NCBI RefSeq assembly: GCF_000024985.1 | Contig: NC_013523.1 | Location: 1,054,001-1,118,000, forward strand | Direction of reading: 5' to 3' | DNA from: Sphaerobacter thermophilus DSM 20745 | GTDB lineage: Bacteria > Chloroflexota > Chloroflexia > Thermomicrobiales > Thermomicrobiaceae | Length of the DNA: 64,000 nt | In this document: positions 1 to 8,316 of the stretch, in pieces | How the letters are laid out: each line of letters begins with the position of its first letter | Numbering within the stretch: position 1 is the first letter of the stretch | Program-made: the position numbers and the translations under genes | The notes under the pieces: generated by a model | The model's input: only the letters and a program-made list of their open reading frames with translations | The model's database searches: none | Told to the model about the DNA's origin: nothing

Positions 1-2
1 TC

Positions 3-248
3 GAGATCGTGACCGGCAGCGAAATCGGGGTGAACCGGCTCGACGCGCTCGCGGAGCCGTTCCGGTTCAAGCGCGCGATCCTTGACGCGCGCAGTCAGAT
101 GGGGTGGGCAGATGACCGCCGCCCTGCCCCGCCGGAGGATGTGACGCGGCTGTTGGTCGCCTTGAACGACCTGCGGAACGCGGGCGTCCTGTCGGAGTCC
201 GAGTATCTGGAGAAGCGGGCAGCCCTGCTCGGGTCGGAAGCGCGGTGA
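3..248 (+). CDS. C-terminal part of a SHOCT-like domain protein (5' truncated by the window edge)
   Basis: The reading frame is open from the window edge (first full codon at base 3) to the TGA at 246-248, so a gene beginning upstream is likely; a GTG at 9 could only give a 79-residue protein and has no visible ribosome site. The last 30 residues (ALNDLRNAGVLSESEYLEKR and on) have the pattern of the SHOCT domain, a short C-terminal helical module usually appended to membrane or PH-like proteins. The preceding part is not recognised. The stop lies 12 bases before the next gene, so co-transcription with it is likely. Confidence 0.55.
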   Translation, partial: EIVTGSEIGVNRLDALAEPFRFKRAILDARSQMGWADDRRPAPPEDVTRLLVALNDLRNAGVLSESEYLEKRAALLGSEAR

Positions 249-260
249 GCGGAGTGCGAC

Positions 261-1076
261 GTGACGCACGCTGATCTGAACGCCCTGCTGGTTGCCAGTG
301 GTCTCTCGCCGCGGGTGGCGCTGGTCATCGGATCGGGGCTCGCGCCGGTGGTCGCGGAACTCGACGTGGCTGCCCGTGCGGCGATGGACGATCTGTTCAG
401 GGTCCAGGTGCCGGCTGTTCCGGGGCATGCGCGGGAGGTGGTGGTTGGGCGCTTCGCCGGGGTACCGATCCTGGTCTACCTCGGCCGCTACCACCTTTAC
501 CAGGGGTTGACGGCCGCCGACGTTGCGGCACCGATCCGCGCGCTGCAGGGGACGCCCGTGCGCCGGCTGGTGCTGACCAACGCCGCGGGTGGGCTCGACC
601 CGGCCTTCCAGGTCGGCGACCTGATGCTGATCCGTGACCATCTGAACCTCCCTGGATTGGCCGGGCAGAGCCCGCTGATTCCGCCGCGCGGGGCCGAGGT
701 CGACTTCATCCCGATGCGTGATGCCTATTCCCCGGAGCTGCGGGAGCTGGCGCATGCGGCCGCCCGCGCAGTTGGTGTCTCACTGCGGGAGGGCGTCTAC
801 GCCATGGTCGCCGGGCCGAGCTATGAGACGGCCGCCGAGCTGCGCTTCTTGCGGGCCGCCGGCGCCGACGCAGTCGGCATGTCGACGGTGCCGGAGGTAG
901 TCATGGCACGCGCGATCGGGCTGGACGTTCTAGCGCTGTCCACGATCACCAACCGCGCTGTGGCTGACGAGCCGGCCACGCCGAGTCACGAGGAGGTCGT
1001 GCGCGAGGGTGCGCGCGCGGCGGAGCGCCTCGCCGCGGTCCTGCGCGAGTTGTTGCCACGTCTCGCAGGCCAGTAG
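261..1076 (+). CDS. Purine nucleoside phosphorylase (trimeric type)
   Basis: This enzyme cleaves purine (deoxy)nucleosides with phosphate to free base and (deoxy)ribose 1-phosphate in cytosolic purine salvage. The 271 residues match the usual length of the trimeric family. Visible motifs are GSGL (24-27, phosphate loop), GRYHLYQG with H78 (75-82), LTNAAGGL (105-112), GPSYET with E189 (185-190), VGMSTVPE (205-212) and N231; E189 and N231 are the purine-contacting pair in this family. The start is GTG at 261. The gene ends 22 bases before a perfect hairpin terminator shared with the convergent ftsH. Confidence 0.93.
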   Translation: MTHADLNALLVASGLSPRVALVIGSGLAPVVAELDVAARAAMDDLFRVQVPAVPGHAREVVVGRFAGVPILVYLGRYHLYQGLTAADVAAPIRALQGTPVRRLVLTNAAGGLDPAFQVGDLMLIRDHLNLPGLAGQSPLIPPRGAEVDFIPMRDAYSPELRELAHAAARAVGVSLREGVYAMVAGPSYETAAELRFLRAAGADAVGMSTVPEVVMARAIGLDVLALSTITNRAVADEPATPSHEEVVREGARAAERLAAVLRELLPRLAGQ

Positions 1077-1097
1077 CCCCGGTGCCTCACGTATGAA

Positions 1098-1123
1098 AAC
1101 CGGGCCTCGTTTGAGGCCCGGTT
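1098..1123. terminator. Bidirectional hairpin between convergent genes
   Basis: AACCGGGCCTC and GAGGCCCGGTT form a perfect 11-bp stem with a GTTT loop, placed between the ends of the purine phosphorylase gene (+) and ftsH (-). There is no long T run, but an AAAA tract flanks the stem on the left, giving a short T tail for the leftward transcript. Confidence 0.75.
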
Positions 1124-1152
1124 GCGCGTGTTCATGGGTAATCGGGGGTGGT

Positions 1153-3111
1153 TCAGGTGCGGTCGATCTGCGGCTTGGCGGCACGGAGGGATTCGACCGC
1201 GTCGCGCGTGAAGCTTGCGACCAGCCCGATTGCCCGGCCGACGCGATGGGCACTCCCCTTGCGCCGACCTTCGCGGATCGGCGCCCGATGGAGCGGGGTC
1301 GGTAGGGCCTGCTCCACTGGCCGGCGAACCGGGAGCTGGCGTGGCGGGCTGATGAGCGTCTCCAGCTCCTCCCCGTCGATCGTCTCCACTTCCAGCAGCC
1401 GCTGGGCGACGCGCTCCAGATCGTCTGCGTGGGCGCGCAGCACGTCGAGCGCGACCTGGTGAGCCTGCTGAACCAGCTCCAGCGCCTCCTGCTCGGCGGT
1501 GTAGGCCGACTGAGGCGAGAGCTGCTGCAAGTCACTGCCTGCTCCGGTTGACAGGAGACCGAAGCGCTTGCCCATGCCGTACCGCTGGACCATCGAGGTG
1601 GCGATCGCGGTCGTCTGCTCCAGGTCGTTGGACGACCCCGTGGTGATGTCGCCGAAGATGAGTTCCTCGGCGGCCAGTCCGCCCAGCAGCGCCGCCAGCC
1701 GGTCGCTGAGCTGAGCGCGGGTCCACAGGCCGCGATCCTCATCGGGCACGATCATGGTGTAGCCCCCGGCGCGACCGCGGGACACGATCGAGACCTTGCG
1801 CACCGGGTCGGCATGCGGCAGCAGGTGAGCCACCACCGCATGGCCCGCCTCGTGGTAGGCGACCACACGCCGCTCGCGCTCGCTGAAGCGCCGAGCGTTG
1901 CGCGCGGGACCGGCCAGGGTGCGGTCGAGCGCTTCGAGCAGATCCTGATTCGTGATCGTCTCGCGTCGGTCCCGTGCGGCCAGGATCGCCGCCTCGTTGA
2001 TGACGTTGGCGAGATCGGCACCGGTCATGCCGGTCGTCCGCGCCGCGAGTTCGTCCAGATTGACATTTTCTGCCAGCGGCTTGCCGCGCGCGTGGACCTC
2101 GAGGATGGCACGGCGGGCCTTCCGGTCGGGCAGGTCCACCACCACTTTGCGGTCGAACCGCCCGGGACGGAGGAGCGCCGGGTCGAGGATATCGACGCGG
2201 TTGGTCGCGGCCACCACGACCACCGTGGTCCGCTCCTCGAAGCCGTCCATCTCGACCAGGATCTGGTTCAGCGTCTGGTCGTACTCAGAACTCTGCTCCA
2301 TGCGGCCACGGCGGCGACCGATGGCGTCGATCTCGTCGATGAAGATGATCGCCGGGGCGTTCTCCTTCGCCTTGCGGAACAGCTCACGCACCCGCGAGGC
2401 GCCCACGCCGACATACAGCTCGACGAACTCCGAGCCGCTGACCGAGAAGAAGGAGGCCCGCGCCTCGCCCGCCAGCGCACGGGTCAAGAGCGTCTTCCCG
2501 GTGCCGGGCGGTCCGGTGAGCAGGACGCCGCGCGGGATACGGGCGCCGAGCCGGCGGAAGCGCTCCGGATCGCGGAGGTAATCGACGATGTCGGCGACCT
2601 CTTCCTTGACCTCCTCCGCGCCGGCCACATCGTCGAAGGTAATGACCCGCTCACCCGGCCGGATGGGCTCGAAGCTGCCGCGCCGCGTCGGCGTGGTGCC
2701 GATACTGCTGGGCCCGAACCGGCGGAACAGGACGAAGATCACCACACCCACGGCGACGATGGTTAGGATGCGCAGCAGGAGCATGAGATCGGCGGAAATG
2801 GCGCCGTTCCCGGCCGGGTAGATGTCCGGCCAGCGCTCCACCGGGATCCCCGCATCCGTGAGGAGCGTCGTCAGGGACTCACCTGCTGGAAGCGCCACGC
2901 GGGTCTTGCTCTCGTCGGTGTAGGTAACCTCGGCCGCCTGGCCGTCGTTGGCGAGATGGATCTCCGTGACGCGACCGTCGCGGATGTCCGTCAAAACCTG
3001 AGTGAGGTTCACCGGCTGTGGCGTGGCGCGCATACTGATGCCCACGCCGATGAGAATGAACACTGCCAGCGCCAGGGCGCCAAGTGCCAACCCCCGTCGA
3101 TATTTGTTCAC
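1153..3111 (-). CDS. ftsH: ATP-dependent zinc metalloprotease FtsH
   Basis: Membrane-anchored AAA+ protease that unfolds and degrades membrane and regulatory proteins as a hexamer. Order in the 652 residues: membrane segment 8-26, extracytoplasmic domain, second membrane segment about 108-129, AAA module with Walker A GPPGTGKT (200-207), Walker B IIFIDE (255-260) and second region of homology (302-321), then the peptidase domain with zinc motif HEAGH (420-424) and probable third ligand D498. The start is GTG at 3111, preceded by GAGGGA. A sigma-70-like promoter lies about 125 bases upstream. Confidence 0.96.
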   Translation of the reverse strand: MNKYRRGLALGALALAVFILIGVGISMRATPQPVNLTQVLTDIRDGRVTEIHLANDGQAAEVTYTDESKTRVALPAGESLTTLLTDAGIPVERWPDIYPAGNGAISADLMLLLRILTIVAVGVVIFVLFRRFGPSSIGTTPTRRGSFEPIRPGERVITFDDVAGAEEVKEEVADIVDYLRDPERFRRLGARIPRGVLLTGPPGTGKTLLTRALAGEARASFFSVSGSEFVELYVGVGASRVRELFRKAKENAPAIIFIDEIDAIGRRRGRMEQSSEYDQTLNQILVEMDGFEERTTVVVVAATNRVDILDPALLRPGRFDRKVVVDLPDRKARRAILEVHARGKPLAENVNLDELAARTTGMTGADLANVINEAAILAARDRRETITNQDLLEALDRTLAGPARNARRFSERERRVVAYHEAGHAVVAHLLPHADPVRKVSIVSRGRAGGYTMIVPDEDRGLWTRAQLSDRLAALLGGLAAEELIFGDITTGSSNDLEQTTAIATSMVQRYGMGKRFGLLSTGAGSDLQQLSPQSAYTAEQEALELVQQAHQVALDVLRAHADDLERVAQRLLEVETIDGEELETLISPPRQLPVRRPVEQALPTPLHRAPIREGRRKGSAHRVGRAIGLVASFTRDAVESLRAAKPQIDRT

Positions 3112-3535
3112 GCCTATCTGTCCCTCAGGCTTCCTGCCTCAGCTTGGCGAAAGTGGTCAGGTGTGGCGGTGGAATTCGCGCCTGCCCCGTTCTGGCGAAA
3201 TCCGGCCCAATCCCTGCCCACGGCCGTCCGGCCCCCATAGTACACAGATTCACAATCGAATGCCAACCGAGTATCTGGCCACCTCGGTTCACGCGATTGG
3301 TGTCGGGTGCGCATCGGGAACTGCTCATCGCGCAACTGACCGCGCAACGCCGACACCGAGCGTCCCGGTGCCAGACAATCCTCCACGGTCCTCTGGGCTC
3401 TTTCCAAGACAACATAAGTACTAACTCAGCGAACAGAGCTGTCCTGGACTGTTGGGTGACAGACAAGGAGGGGAGCGTGGTCTGGGTTGTGCCTCGTCGC
3501 CGTGCCTTGACTGCGAGCGAGCCGGAGGTGTCAGC
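3112..3535. other. Intergenic stretch with one weak small-ORF candidate
   Basis: Apart from the ftsH leader and promoter this stretch holds no recognisable gene. A GTG at 3477, preceded by a very good ribosome site (AAGGAGGGGAGC), opens a 43-codon frame ending at 3608. That frame runs antisense into the cupin gene and resembles nothing I know. A short hairpin (CTGTC/GACAG, 3439-3462) precedes it and might equally be the cupin terminator. Confidence 0.3.
3237..3266 (-). promoter_or_regulatory. Promoter of ftsH
   Basis: On the minus strand TTGGCA (3266-3261) is followed after 18 bases by TACTAT (3242-3237), close to the sigma-70 consensus. It points at ftsH and predicts a leader of roughly 120 bases. 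Confidence 0.6.
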
Positions 3536-3823
3536 TCACCAGGGCGATGGAGCCAGCACCCAGATCACGTGCGTAACTTCATCGGCGGACGGGTTACGCC
3601 AACAGTGAGGCGAGCGGGCAGAGAAGGTGAGGGAGTCGCCCGCCGTCAGGTGGTAGTGATTTCCTTCGACCTCGATATCGAGGCGACCGGCGATCACGTG
3701 CACGAACCCGGCGTCGGCGGGTAGCGAGTACAGCCCGTCGCCACTCCCGCCGCCCGGTTCGATATGGGACTCGATCACTTGCAGCCGCCGCTCGCCGCTC
3801 GGGGTCAGCAGGAACTCCGTCAC
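3536..3823 (-). CDS. Small cupin-domain protein
   Basis: A single cupin barrel of 95 residues. The sequence resembles the sensor half of XRE-cupin regulators (VHVIAGRLDIEVEG, then LTAGDSLTFSARSPHCWRN), but no helix-turn-helix is present, so it is a free-standing cupin or a regulator that has lost its DNA-binding half. The start is GTG at 3823 because GGGGGAG sits at the right distance; the in-frame sequence further upstream looks non-coding and overlaps the divergent gene. The ligand is unknown. Confidence 0.7.
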   Translation of the reverse strand: MTEFLLTPSGERRLQVIESHIEPGGGSGDGLYSLPADAGFVHVIAGRLDIEVEGNHYHLTAGDSLTFSARSPHCWRNPSADEVTHVIWVLAPSPW

Positions 3824-3896
3824 GCGGTCTCCCCCAGCTGAGCGCATTCTGGGGTGTGCCGAGGAGCGGGGTATCGTCCTGCGTATTCTCGGGGGC

Positions 3897-4553
3897 GTGG
3901 CCGTCCTGATGCACAGCCCAAGCGCCGAGCACCGCGCGCTCCAGCGCACCTATGGCGACCTTGACTTCATTACCCTCGCGCGCGATCGCGGTGCACTGCC
4001 GACGCTCTTCGTTGACCTGGGCTACACGCCGGATGCGGAGTTCAACACGCTGCACGGGCACCAACGGCTGTACTTTTGGGACAGCGCAAACCAGCGGCAG
4101 GTCGACGTGTTCGTGGACACCCTGCGGATGAGCCATACGCTCGATCTGCGGCAGCGGCTGCACGTGGAGCGCCGGACGATCCCGCTGGCCGATCTGCTGC
4201 TCACGAAACTCCAGATCTACGAGATCAATGAGAAGGACATCCGGGACATCATCGCGCTGCTTCGTGACCATCCGCTCGGGTCCGGCGATGAGGAGACGAT
4301 CAACGTCGATCGACTCCTTGCGATCCTGACGGCTGACTGGGGCTTCTACCGCACGACGGTCAAGAACATCGCGTTGGTCCGTGAGGCGCTCAGCGAGGAT
4401 GGGCTGGCGGAGGAACCGGACATCGTGGGCCGGCTGGACGAGCTGGAGCGAGCGGTCGAAGCGGCACCAAAGACGCGCGCCTGGAAGCTCCGCGCGTTGA
4501 TCGGCGACCGCAAGCCGTGGTATGAGCTACCGGAAGAGGTGCGGCGCGACTGA
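3897..4553 (+). CDS. Nucleotidyltransferase-like protein (AbiEii-type fold), start uncertain
   Basis: At least 218 residues. The segment LGGVAVLMHS followed about 20 residues later by DLDF matches the nucleotidyltransferase signature G[GS]...[DE]x[DE], and the later TKLQIYEINEKDIRDI block resembles AbiEii/DUF1814-like proteins. The conserved LGG lies at or before the GTG at 3897, and the frame remains open and protein-like upstream (AERILGCAEERGIVLRILGG), yet no ATG, GTG or TTG exists there. Either a rare start (CTG 3849, ATT 3846) is used or the N-terminus is lost. The reading frame overlaps the divergent cupin start. The substrate is unknown; no partner antitoxin gene is adjacent. Confidence 0.6.
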   Translation: MAVLMHSPSAEHRALQRTYGDLDFITLARDRGALPTLFVDLGYTPDAEFNTLHGHQRLYFWDSANQRQVDVFVDTLRMSHTLDLRQRLHVERRTIPLADLLLTKLQIYEINEKDIRDIIALLRDHPLGSGDEETINVDRLLAILTADWGFYRTTVKNIALVREALSEDGLAEEPDIVGRLDELERAVEAAPKTRAWKLRALIGDRKPWYELPEEVRRD

Positions 4554-4574
4554 GACCGGAAGGAGGAGCAGGAG

Positions 4575-5234
4575 GTGGCACTCTACGATCTGAGCCACCG
4601 CATCGTGTCGGGCATGCCGCACTTCCCGGGTGACCCGGTTCCGCAGATCACACCCGCAGCGACGGAGCCGCCCTGGCGGGTCAGTTCGCTCGCGATCGGG
4701 AGCCACACCGGCACGCACGTTGATGCGCCGAGCCACTTTCTCCCGGACGGGCGCCCCATCGGCGAGTACCCACTGGAGCGGTTCGTGCTGCAGGGGATCG
4801 TGGTCGACGCGGCGGGCTTCGGGATGAACCAGGCCATCCCAGAGGACGTGCTTGCGCGCTACCGAGAGGGGTTCAAGCCCGGCTGGTGTCTGGTGCTGCG
4901 CACGGGCTGGGATCGGCACTGGGGTGACGAATCCTACTATCGCCACCCGTATCTCAGTGATGCCCTTGCTGCGGCGGTCGTTGCGATGGGGGCATCGCTC
5001 CTCGGGATCGACGCGCTAAATGTTGATTCGACCGCCGACAGTGGGGCGACAGTCCACGACACGCTGCTGCGGGCCGACGTGCTCATCGTGGAGAATCTCC
5101 GCGGCCTGGATGCGTTGGAAGCCGGGCGCACCTACGGTTTCGGCTTCCTTCCCCTGGCACTGGGTGATGTGGACGGCGCCCCGGTCCGAGCCCTCGCGTG
5201 GGATCTGGACCACCCGCTCATACCTACCGGGTAG
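4575..5234 (+). CDS. Cyclase family protein (kynurenine formamidase-like)
   Basis: Metal-dependent hydrolase of the cyclase/KynB family. The diagnostic motif HTGTHVDAPSHF supplies metal-binding histidines and aspartate, and the N-terminal DLSHRIVSGMPHFPGDP is typical. The length of 219 residues is normal. The start is GTG at 4575 after GGAGGAGCAGGAG. It could hydrolyse N-formylkynurenine, but no other tryptophan-degradation gene is nearby, so the substrate is left open. A decayed fragment of a second family member lies at 31990-32184. Confidence 0.8.
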   Translation: MALYDLSHRIVSGMPHFPGDPVPQITPAATEPPWRVSSLAIGSHTGTHVDAPSHFLPDGRPIGEYPLERFVLQGIVVDAAGFGMNQAIPEDVLARYREGFKPGWCLVLRTGWDRHWGDESYYRHPYLSDALAAAVVAMGASLLGIDALNVDSTADSGATVHDTLLRADVLIVENLRGLDALEAGRTYGFGFLPLALGDVDGAPVRALAWDLDHPLIPTG

Positions 5235-5261
5235 TGTCCGGGTTGCCGACTTGAAACCCCG

Positions 5262-6548
5262 TTAGAAGTCGACGAAGTAGGTGTTGCACGCCCGATCGAT
5301 CAGTTCCTGGCTCAGGGTCGGGGGCTGATCCAGGTAGCGGGCGATGCCGACCAGCGTGCGTAGGATGTCGCGGGGGTGGCAGGAGCGCAACGGCCGCTTC
5401 GGCTTGACGTAGTACTCGCGGAGCAGGTAGACGAGCCCCTGCTGATCGAACGGCACCCCGAGCTCCTCGCACTGCCGGCGGAAGATCTCGCGAAACTGGT
5501 TGACCGTCGGGTTGCCGATGCGGACCTTGTTCTGGATACGGCGGAGGAATGCCTCGTCCACCAGGTCCTTCGGTTGCAGGTTGGTCGAGAAGACGATCAA
5601 CTCGTCGAACGGGATCTCGATCTTCTTGCCGGTGTGCAGCGTCAGGAAATCGACGCTCTTTTCCAGCGGCACGATCCAGCGGTTCAACAGGTCCGCCGGG
5701 CGGATCTGCTGGCGACCGAAGTCGTCGATCAGGAACATCCCGTTGATCGCCTTCATCTGCAGCGGCGCCTCGTAGACCTTGGAGACCGGGTCGTAAACCA
5801 GGTCGAGGCTGGCCAGGGTCAGCTCGCCGCCGACCATGACCGTGGGGCGCTTGCAGAGAACCCAGCGGCGGTCGTAGTCGGTGCGGCCGTTGGCGGCTGG
5901 AATCGGTTCGTGGTGCTGTAGGTCGAGCATCTTGATGATGTGGCCGTCGACGAGGATGGCGTGGGGGATGAGCACGTGGCCGCCCAGCATCTGCGCCACA
6001 CGTTCCGCGAGCGCGGTCTTCCCGTTCCCTGACTCGCCGAAGAGGAACATCGACCGCCCGGTATTGACCGCCTGCCCGATGGCGTCGAGGACGGCGTCGT
6101 CGAAAATGAGGTCGGCCGTGGCGCGACGCACTTGTGATGGCGTCACCCGCGTGGTGCGGATCGACTGCCGCTCGACCATCTCTTTGAAGGCCTGCAGCGG
6201 CACCGGCGCCGGACCGACATACGAATTGCGCTCTACCAGTTCCTGCGCGCGGGCACTGCCCTTCGGTGTTGTCTGGAACTGGTAGGCGAGTTCCCCAAAC
6301 CCTTGAGAGCCCGTGACTTCGATCATCTCGTCGCGCTTGAGCTGCGCGAGAGCCCGCTCCACCACATTGAAGTAGGGAAGGCATAAGAGGTCGCTGAGGG
6401 CCTGCGCGGTGATGGCGTTCTGGTAGTAGATGGCCTTGAGTGCGAGATCGCTGATGAATGAGAGGTCGAGCCCGGTCTGCTCGATGGCCGAGGGCTCGCG
6501 GGTACTCAGGATTCTGGTTGTGGGACCCGGTGACGTCAGCGTCTGCAT
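5262..6548 (-). CDS. AAA-family ATPase with N-terminal winged-helix-like region
   Basis: A 428-residue soluble protein. Residues about 25-105 look like a winged helix (ALSDLLCLPYFNVVERALAQ). The ATPase core has Walker A GESGNGKT (171-178), MFLIDDFGRQ (271-280) as Walker B with two acidic residues, STNL (321-324) as sensor 1 and an arginine-rich LRRIQNK after it. The layout resembles MoxR/dynein-like remodelling ATPases, but no usual VWA-domain partner is adjacent. The start is ATG at 6548. The function is unknown; the DNA-binding-like N-terminus suggests a regulator or protein-remodelling switch. Confidence 0.7.
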   Translation of the reverse strand: MQTLTSPGPTTRILSTREPSAIEQTGLDLSFISDLALKAIYYQNAITAQALSDLLCLPYFNVVERALAQLKRDEMIEVTGSQGFGELAYQFQTTPKGSARAQELVERNSYVGPAPVPLQAFKEMVERQSIRTTRVTPSQVRRATADLIFDDAVLDAIGQAVNTGRSMFLFGESGNGKTALAERVAQMLGGHVLIPHAILVDGHIIKMLDLQHHEPIPAANGRTDYDRRWVLCKRPTVMVGGELTLASLDLVYDPVSKVYEAPLQMKAINGMFLIDDFGRQQIRPADLLNRWIVPLEKSVDFLTLHTGKKIEIPFDELIVFSTNLQPKDLVDEAFLRRIQNKVRIGNPTVNQFREIFRRQCEELGVPFDQQGLVYLLREYYVKPKRPLRSCHPRDILRTLVGIARYLDQPPTLSQELIDRACNTYFVDF

Positions 6549-6841
6549 GTGGCCTGCTACTACTCCCTACCGCTGTGCCCCATGCGGGGGCGCTCCCCGC
6601 CTGTAGGGTACGGATGGGGCGCCATAGAAGCACTAGGGCAATGGTCCCGTTGGTTCGTGCCCGTCCGTCTTGTGCGCGGTACGCCTGTACCCGCGCGGTC
6701 GGGCCGTTTGGCCTGGACGAGCGCGTGATGGCGGATGGCCGGGGTGGCACGAGGGCTCGCGCGGCCGAGTGGATGCCGTGGGAGGCACGCAAGCCGAGCC
6801 TGATGACGCCTGTCGTGGGCGCATCATTGCTGGGTTCCTAG
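6549..6841. other. Intergenic stretch, nothing recognised
   Basis: Contains the leader of the AAA ATPase gene on the minus strand and GC-rich sequence. No convincing gene, RNA or repeat was seen. Confidence 0.4.
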
Positions 6842-7033
6842 CCGACCACCGTGCCGATCGGACTGGCCGCCTTCGAGGGTGACTTCAAGTCGATCCGGCG
6901 GTTCGCCGAGCGCGACCACGCCAACATCGTGCAGTGGCACACCTACGATGCACCAGGCGGCCACTACGCCGCGTATCTGGTACCCGATGTGATGGTGGAG
7001 GATATTCGGGGCTTCTTCCGCGGGCTGCGGTGA
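6842..7033 (+). pseudogene. Relic of an epoxide hydrolase / alpha-beta hydrolase (C-terminus only)
   Basis: The frame from the stop at 6839 to the TGA at 7031-7033 encodes about 63 residues that look like the last strand-helix of bacterial epoxide hydrolases: PIGLAAFEGDF, then APGGHYAAYLVPD with the family's catalytic histidine, then VEDIRGFFRGLR. The remaining 200 or more residues with the nucleophile and oxyanion hole are absent from the upstream DNA in any frame, so this is a truncated remnant. Confidence 0.65.
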
Positions 7034-7320
7034 TCGGCTGGGAACATGTGGTAGGAGCGCCGTTGCCCGGGCGGGAGAGCGGTGCTGGGGTTCCGTTCCC
7101 CGTTCGACGAGTCGCTGGGGTCGTGGTCATCCTGAGCGGAGCGTGGGATTTTGCGATGGCACCGCCCACCAGGGAGATCCTTCGACCCGGCCGCCCGCGG
7201 CTCCCGCCACGACGGCTCCGCTTAGGTTGACGCCAGCGAGGAGTCAGGCCGTTGGGTATCGCTGGGTGCGCGGTACGTGCCCCCGGGTTGTCCACCGATG
7301 TCTCAATTTGGAGGCATACC
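7034..7320. other. Intergenic stretch with a degenerate dispersed-repeat-like segment
   Basis: Bases about 7125-7195 (GTCATCCTGAGCGGAGCG to GAGATCCTTCGACC) resemble the paired ends of a widespread non-coding repeat whose halves read GTCATCCTGAGC and GATCCTTCG. Only a degraded copy is seen and no second copy occurs in the window. Nothing else is recognised here. Confidence 0.3.
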
Positions 7321-8316
7321 CTAAGGGATGACGACCCGCTCGCCTTCGGTCAGCCCGGACGCGACCTCAACCATGCCGCCGCTTCGGAGGCCGATCCGGA
7401 TCTCGCGCTCCTGCTCCTCGCCGTCCACCAGGACGGTCACGAAGGTGCGGCGTCCCACGGTGCGTAGCGCACTTTCGGGGATCAGGAGCACATCCGGGCG
7501 GACGGCGGTCTTGATCGAGACGTCTGCGTTCATGCCCGGACGGGCAACCAGACCCTCGGGGAGGGTGAAGCGTACGGTGGCGCGGAAGGTCGTGGTCCCG
7601 CCGCTGGTCTCCGCCGTCGGTGAGATGCGCTCAAGGCGGCCCTCGATGTCTTCGCTGGGGTAGGCGTCGAGCGTGAAGGTCACGGGCGCGTCGAGTGGGA
7701 CGTGCGGCAGGTCGATCTCATCGAGGTCGACCTGGAGTTCGAGGTCGTTCAGGTCGGCAATCTGCGCGACCTCGGCTCCTGTCCCCAGCGGGGCGCCTTC
7801 GGCTGTCTGGACCTGGAGCACCGTCCCGGCGCGCGGGGCGAGGATCATCGAGGCGTCGAGCGCCGCGCGAGCGTCGTCGAGCGCGCGCTGGGCTTCGCGG
7901 AGCTGCTGCTCGGCCGTGAGCCGGGCAGAGAGCTGCTCGGGGGACGGGTTGTCCCCAGCCCGTTGTTCGGCGAGGTTCAGCGCAGCCTCGGCCGCGGCCA
8001 CCTGATCCTCCGCTCGGCGGATCGCTTCCTCGAACGGCTCAGGGTCGAGCTGGGCGATGACGTCGCCTTCTTCAACCACGTCACCGGGGGAGACGGCCAC
8101 GAGCTGCACCCGCCCGCTCACCGTGCTGCGGACCGTGATCGGATTACGCGGCACGAGGCGACCGACCGTCTCAACGGTCGCCTCAAGGGAGCCCCGCTCT
8201 ACCACGGCGGTGCGTGGCTCAGGGCGGGTGGCCAGCAGGAAGGCCGCGACCACCACGGCGACCAGGAGCACTCCCGCCGCGACGAGGATGAGCCGTCGAA
8301 CCGGTCGTCTACTCAT
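7321..8316 (-). CDS. HlyD/MacA-type membrane fusion protein of an ABC exporter
   Basis: Periplasmic adaptor of a MacAB-like efflux system. Residues 7-28 form one membrane anchor; then come a biotinyl-lipoyl-like barrel half (RSTVSGRVQLVAVSPGDVVE), a helical hairpin with coiled-coil character (about 95-155), the second lipoyl half (ILAPRAGTVLQV) and beta-barrel domains. The 331 residues fit the short form of the family. Its ATG overlaps the end of the permease gene by 8 bases, so the three genes 11480 to 7321 form one operon. The substrate is unknown. Confidence 0.88.
   Translation of the reverse strand: MSRRPVRRLILVAAGVLLVAVVVAAFLLATRPEPRTAVVERGSLEATVETVGRLVPRNPITVRSTVSGRVQLVAVSPGDVVEEGDVIAQLDPEPFEEAIRRAEDQVAAAEAALNLAEQRAGDNPSPEQLSARLTAEQQLREAQRALDDARAALDASMILAPRAGTVLQVQTAEGAPLGTGAEVAQIADLNDLELQVDLDEIDLPHVPLDAPVTFTLDAYPSEDIEGRLERISPTAETSGGTTTFRATVRFTLPEGLVARPGMNADVSIKTAVRPDVLLIPESALRTVGRRTFVTVLVDGEEQEREIRIGLRSGGMVEVASGLTEGERVVIP

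Noticed and set aside
3477-3608. 43-codon frame with a strong ribosome site
   Set aside because: Listed only as a weak candidate: it overlaps the cupin gene on the other strand and shows no recognisable feature; the ribosome-like purine run may be chance.
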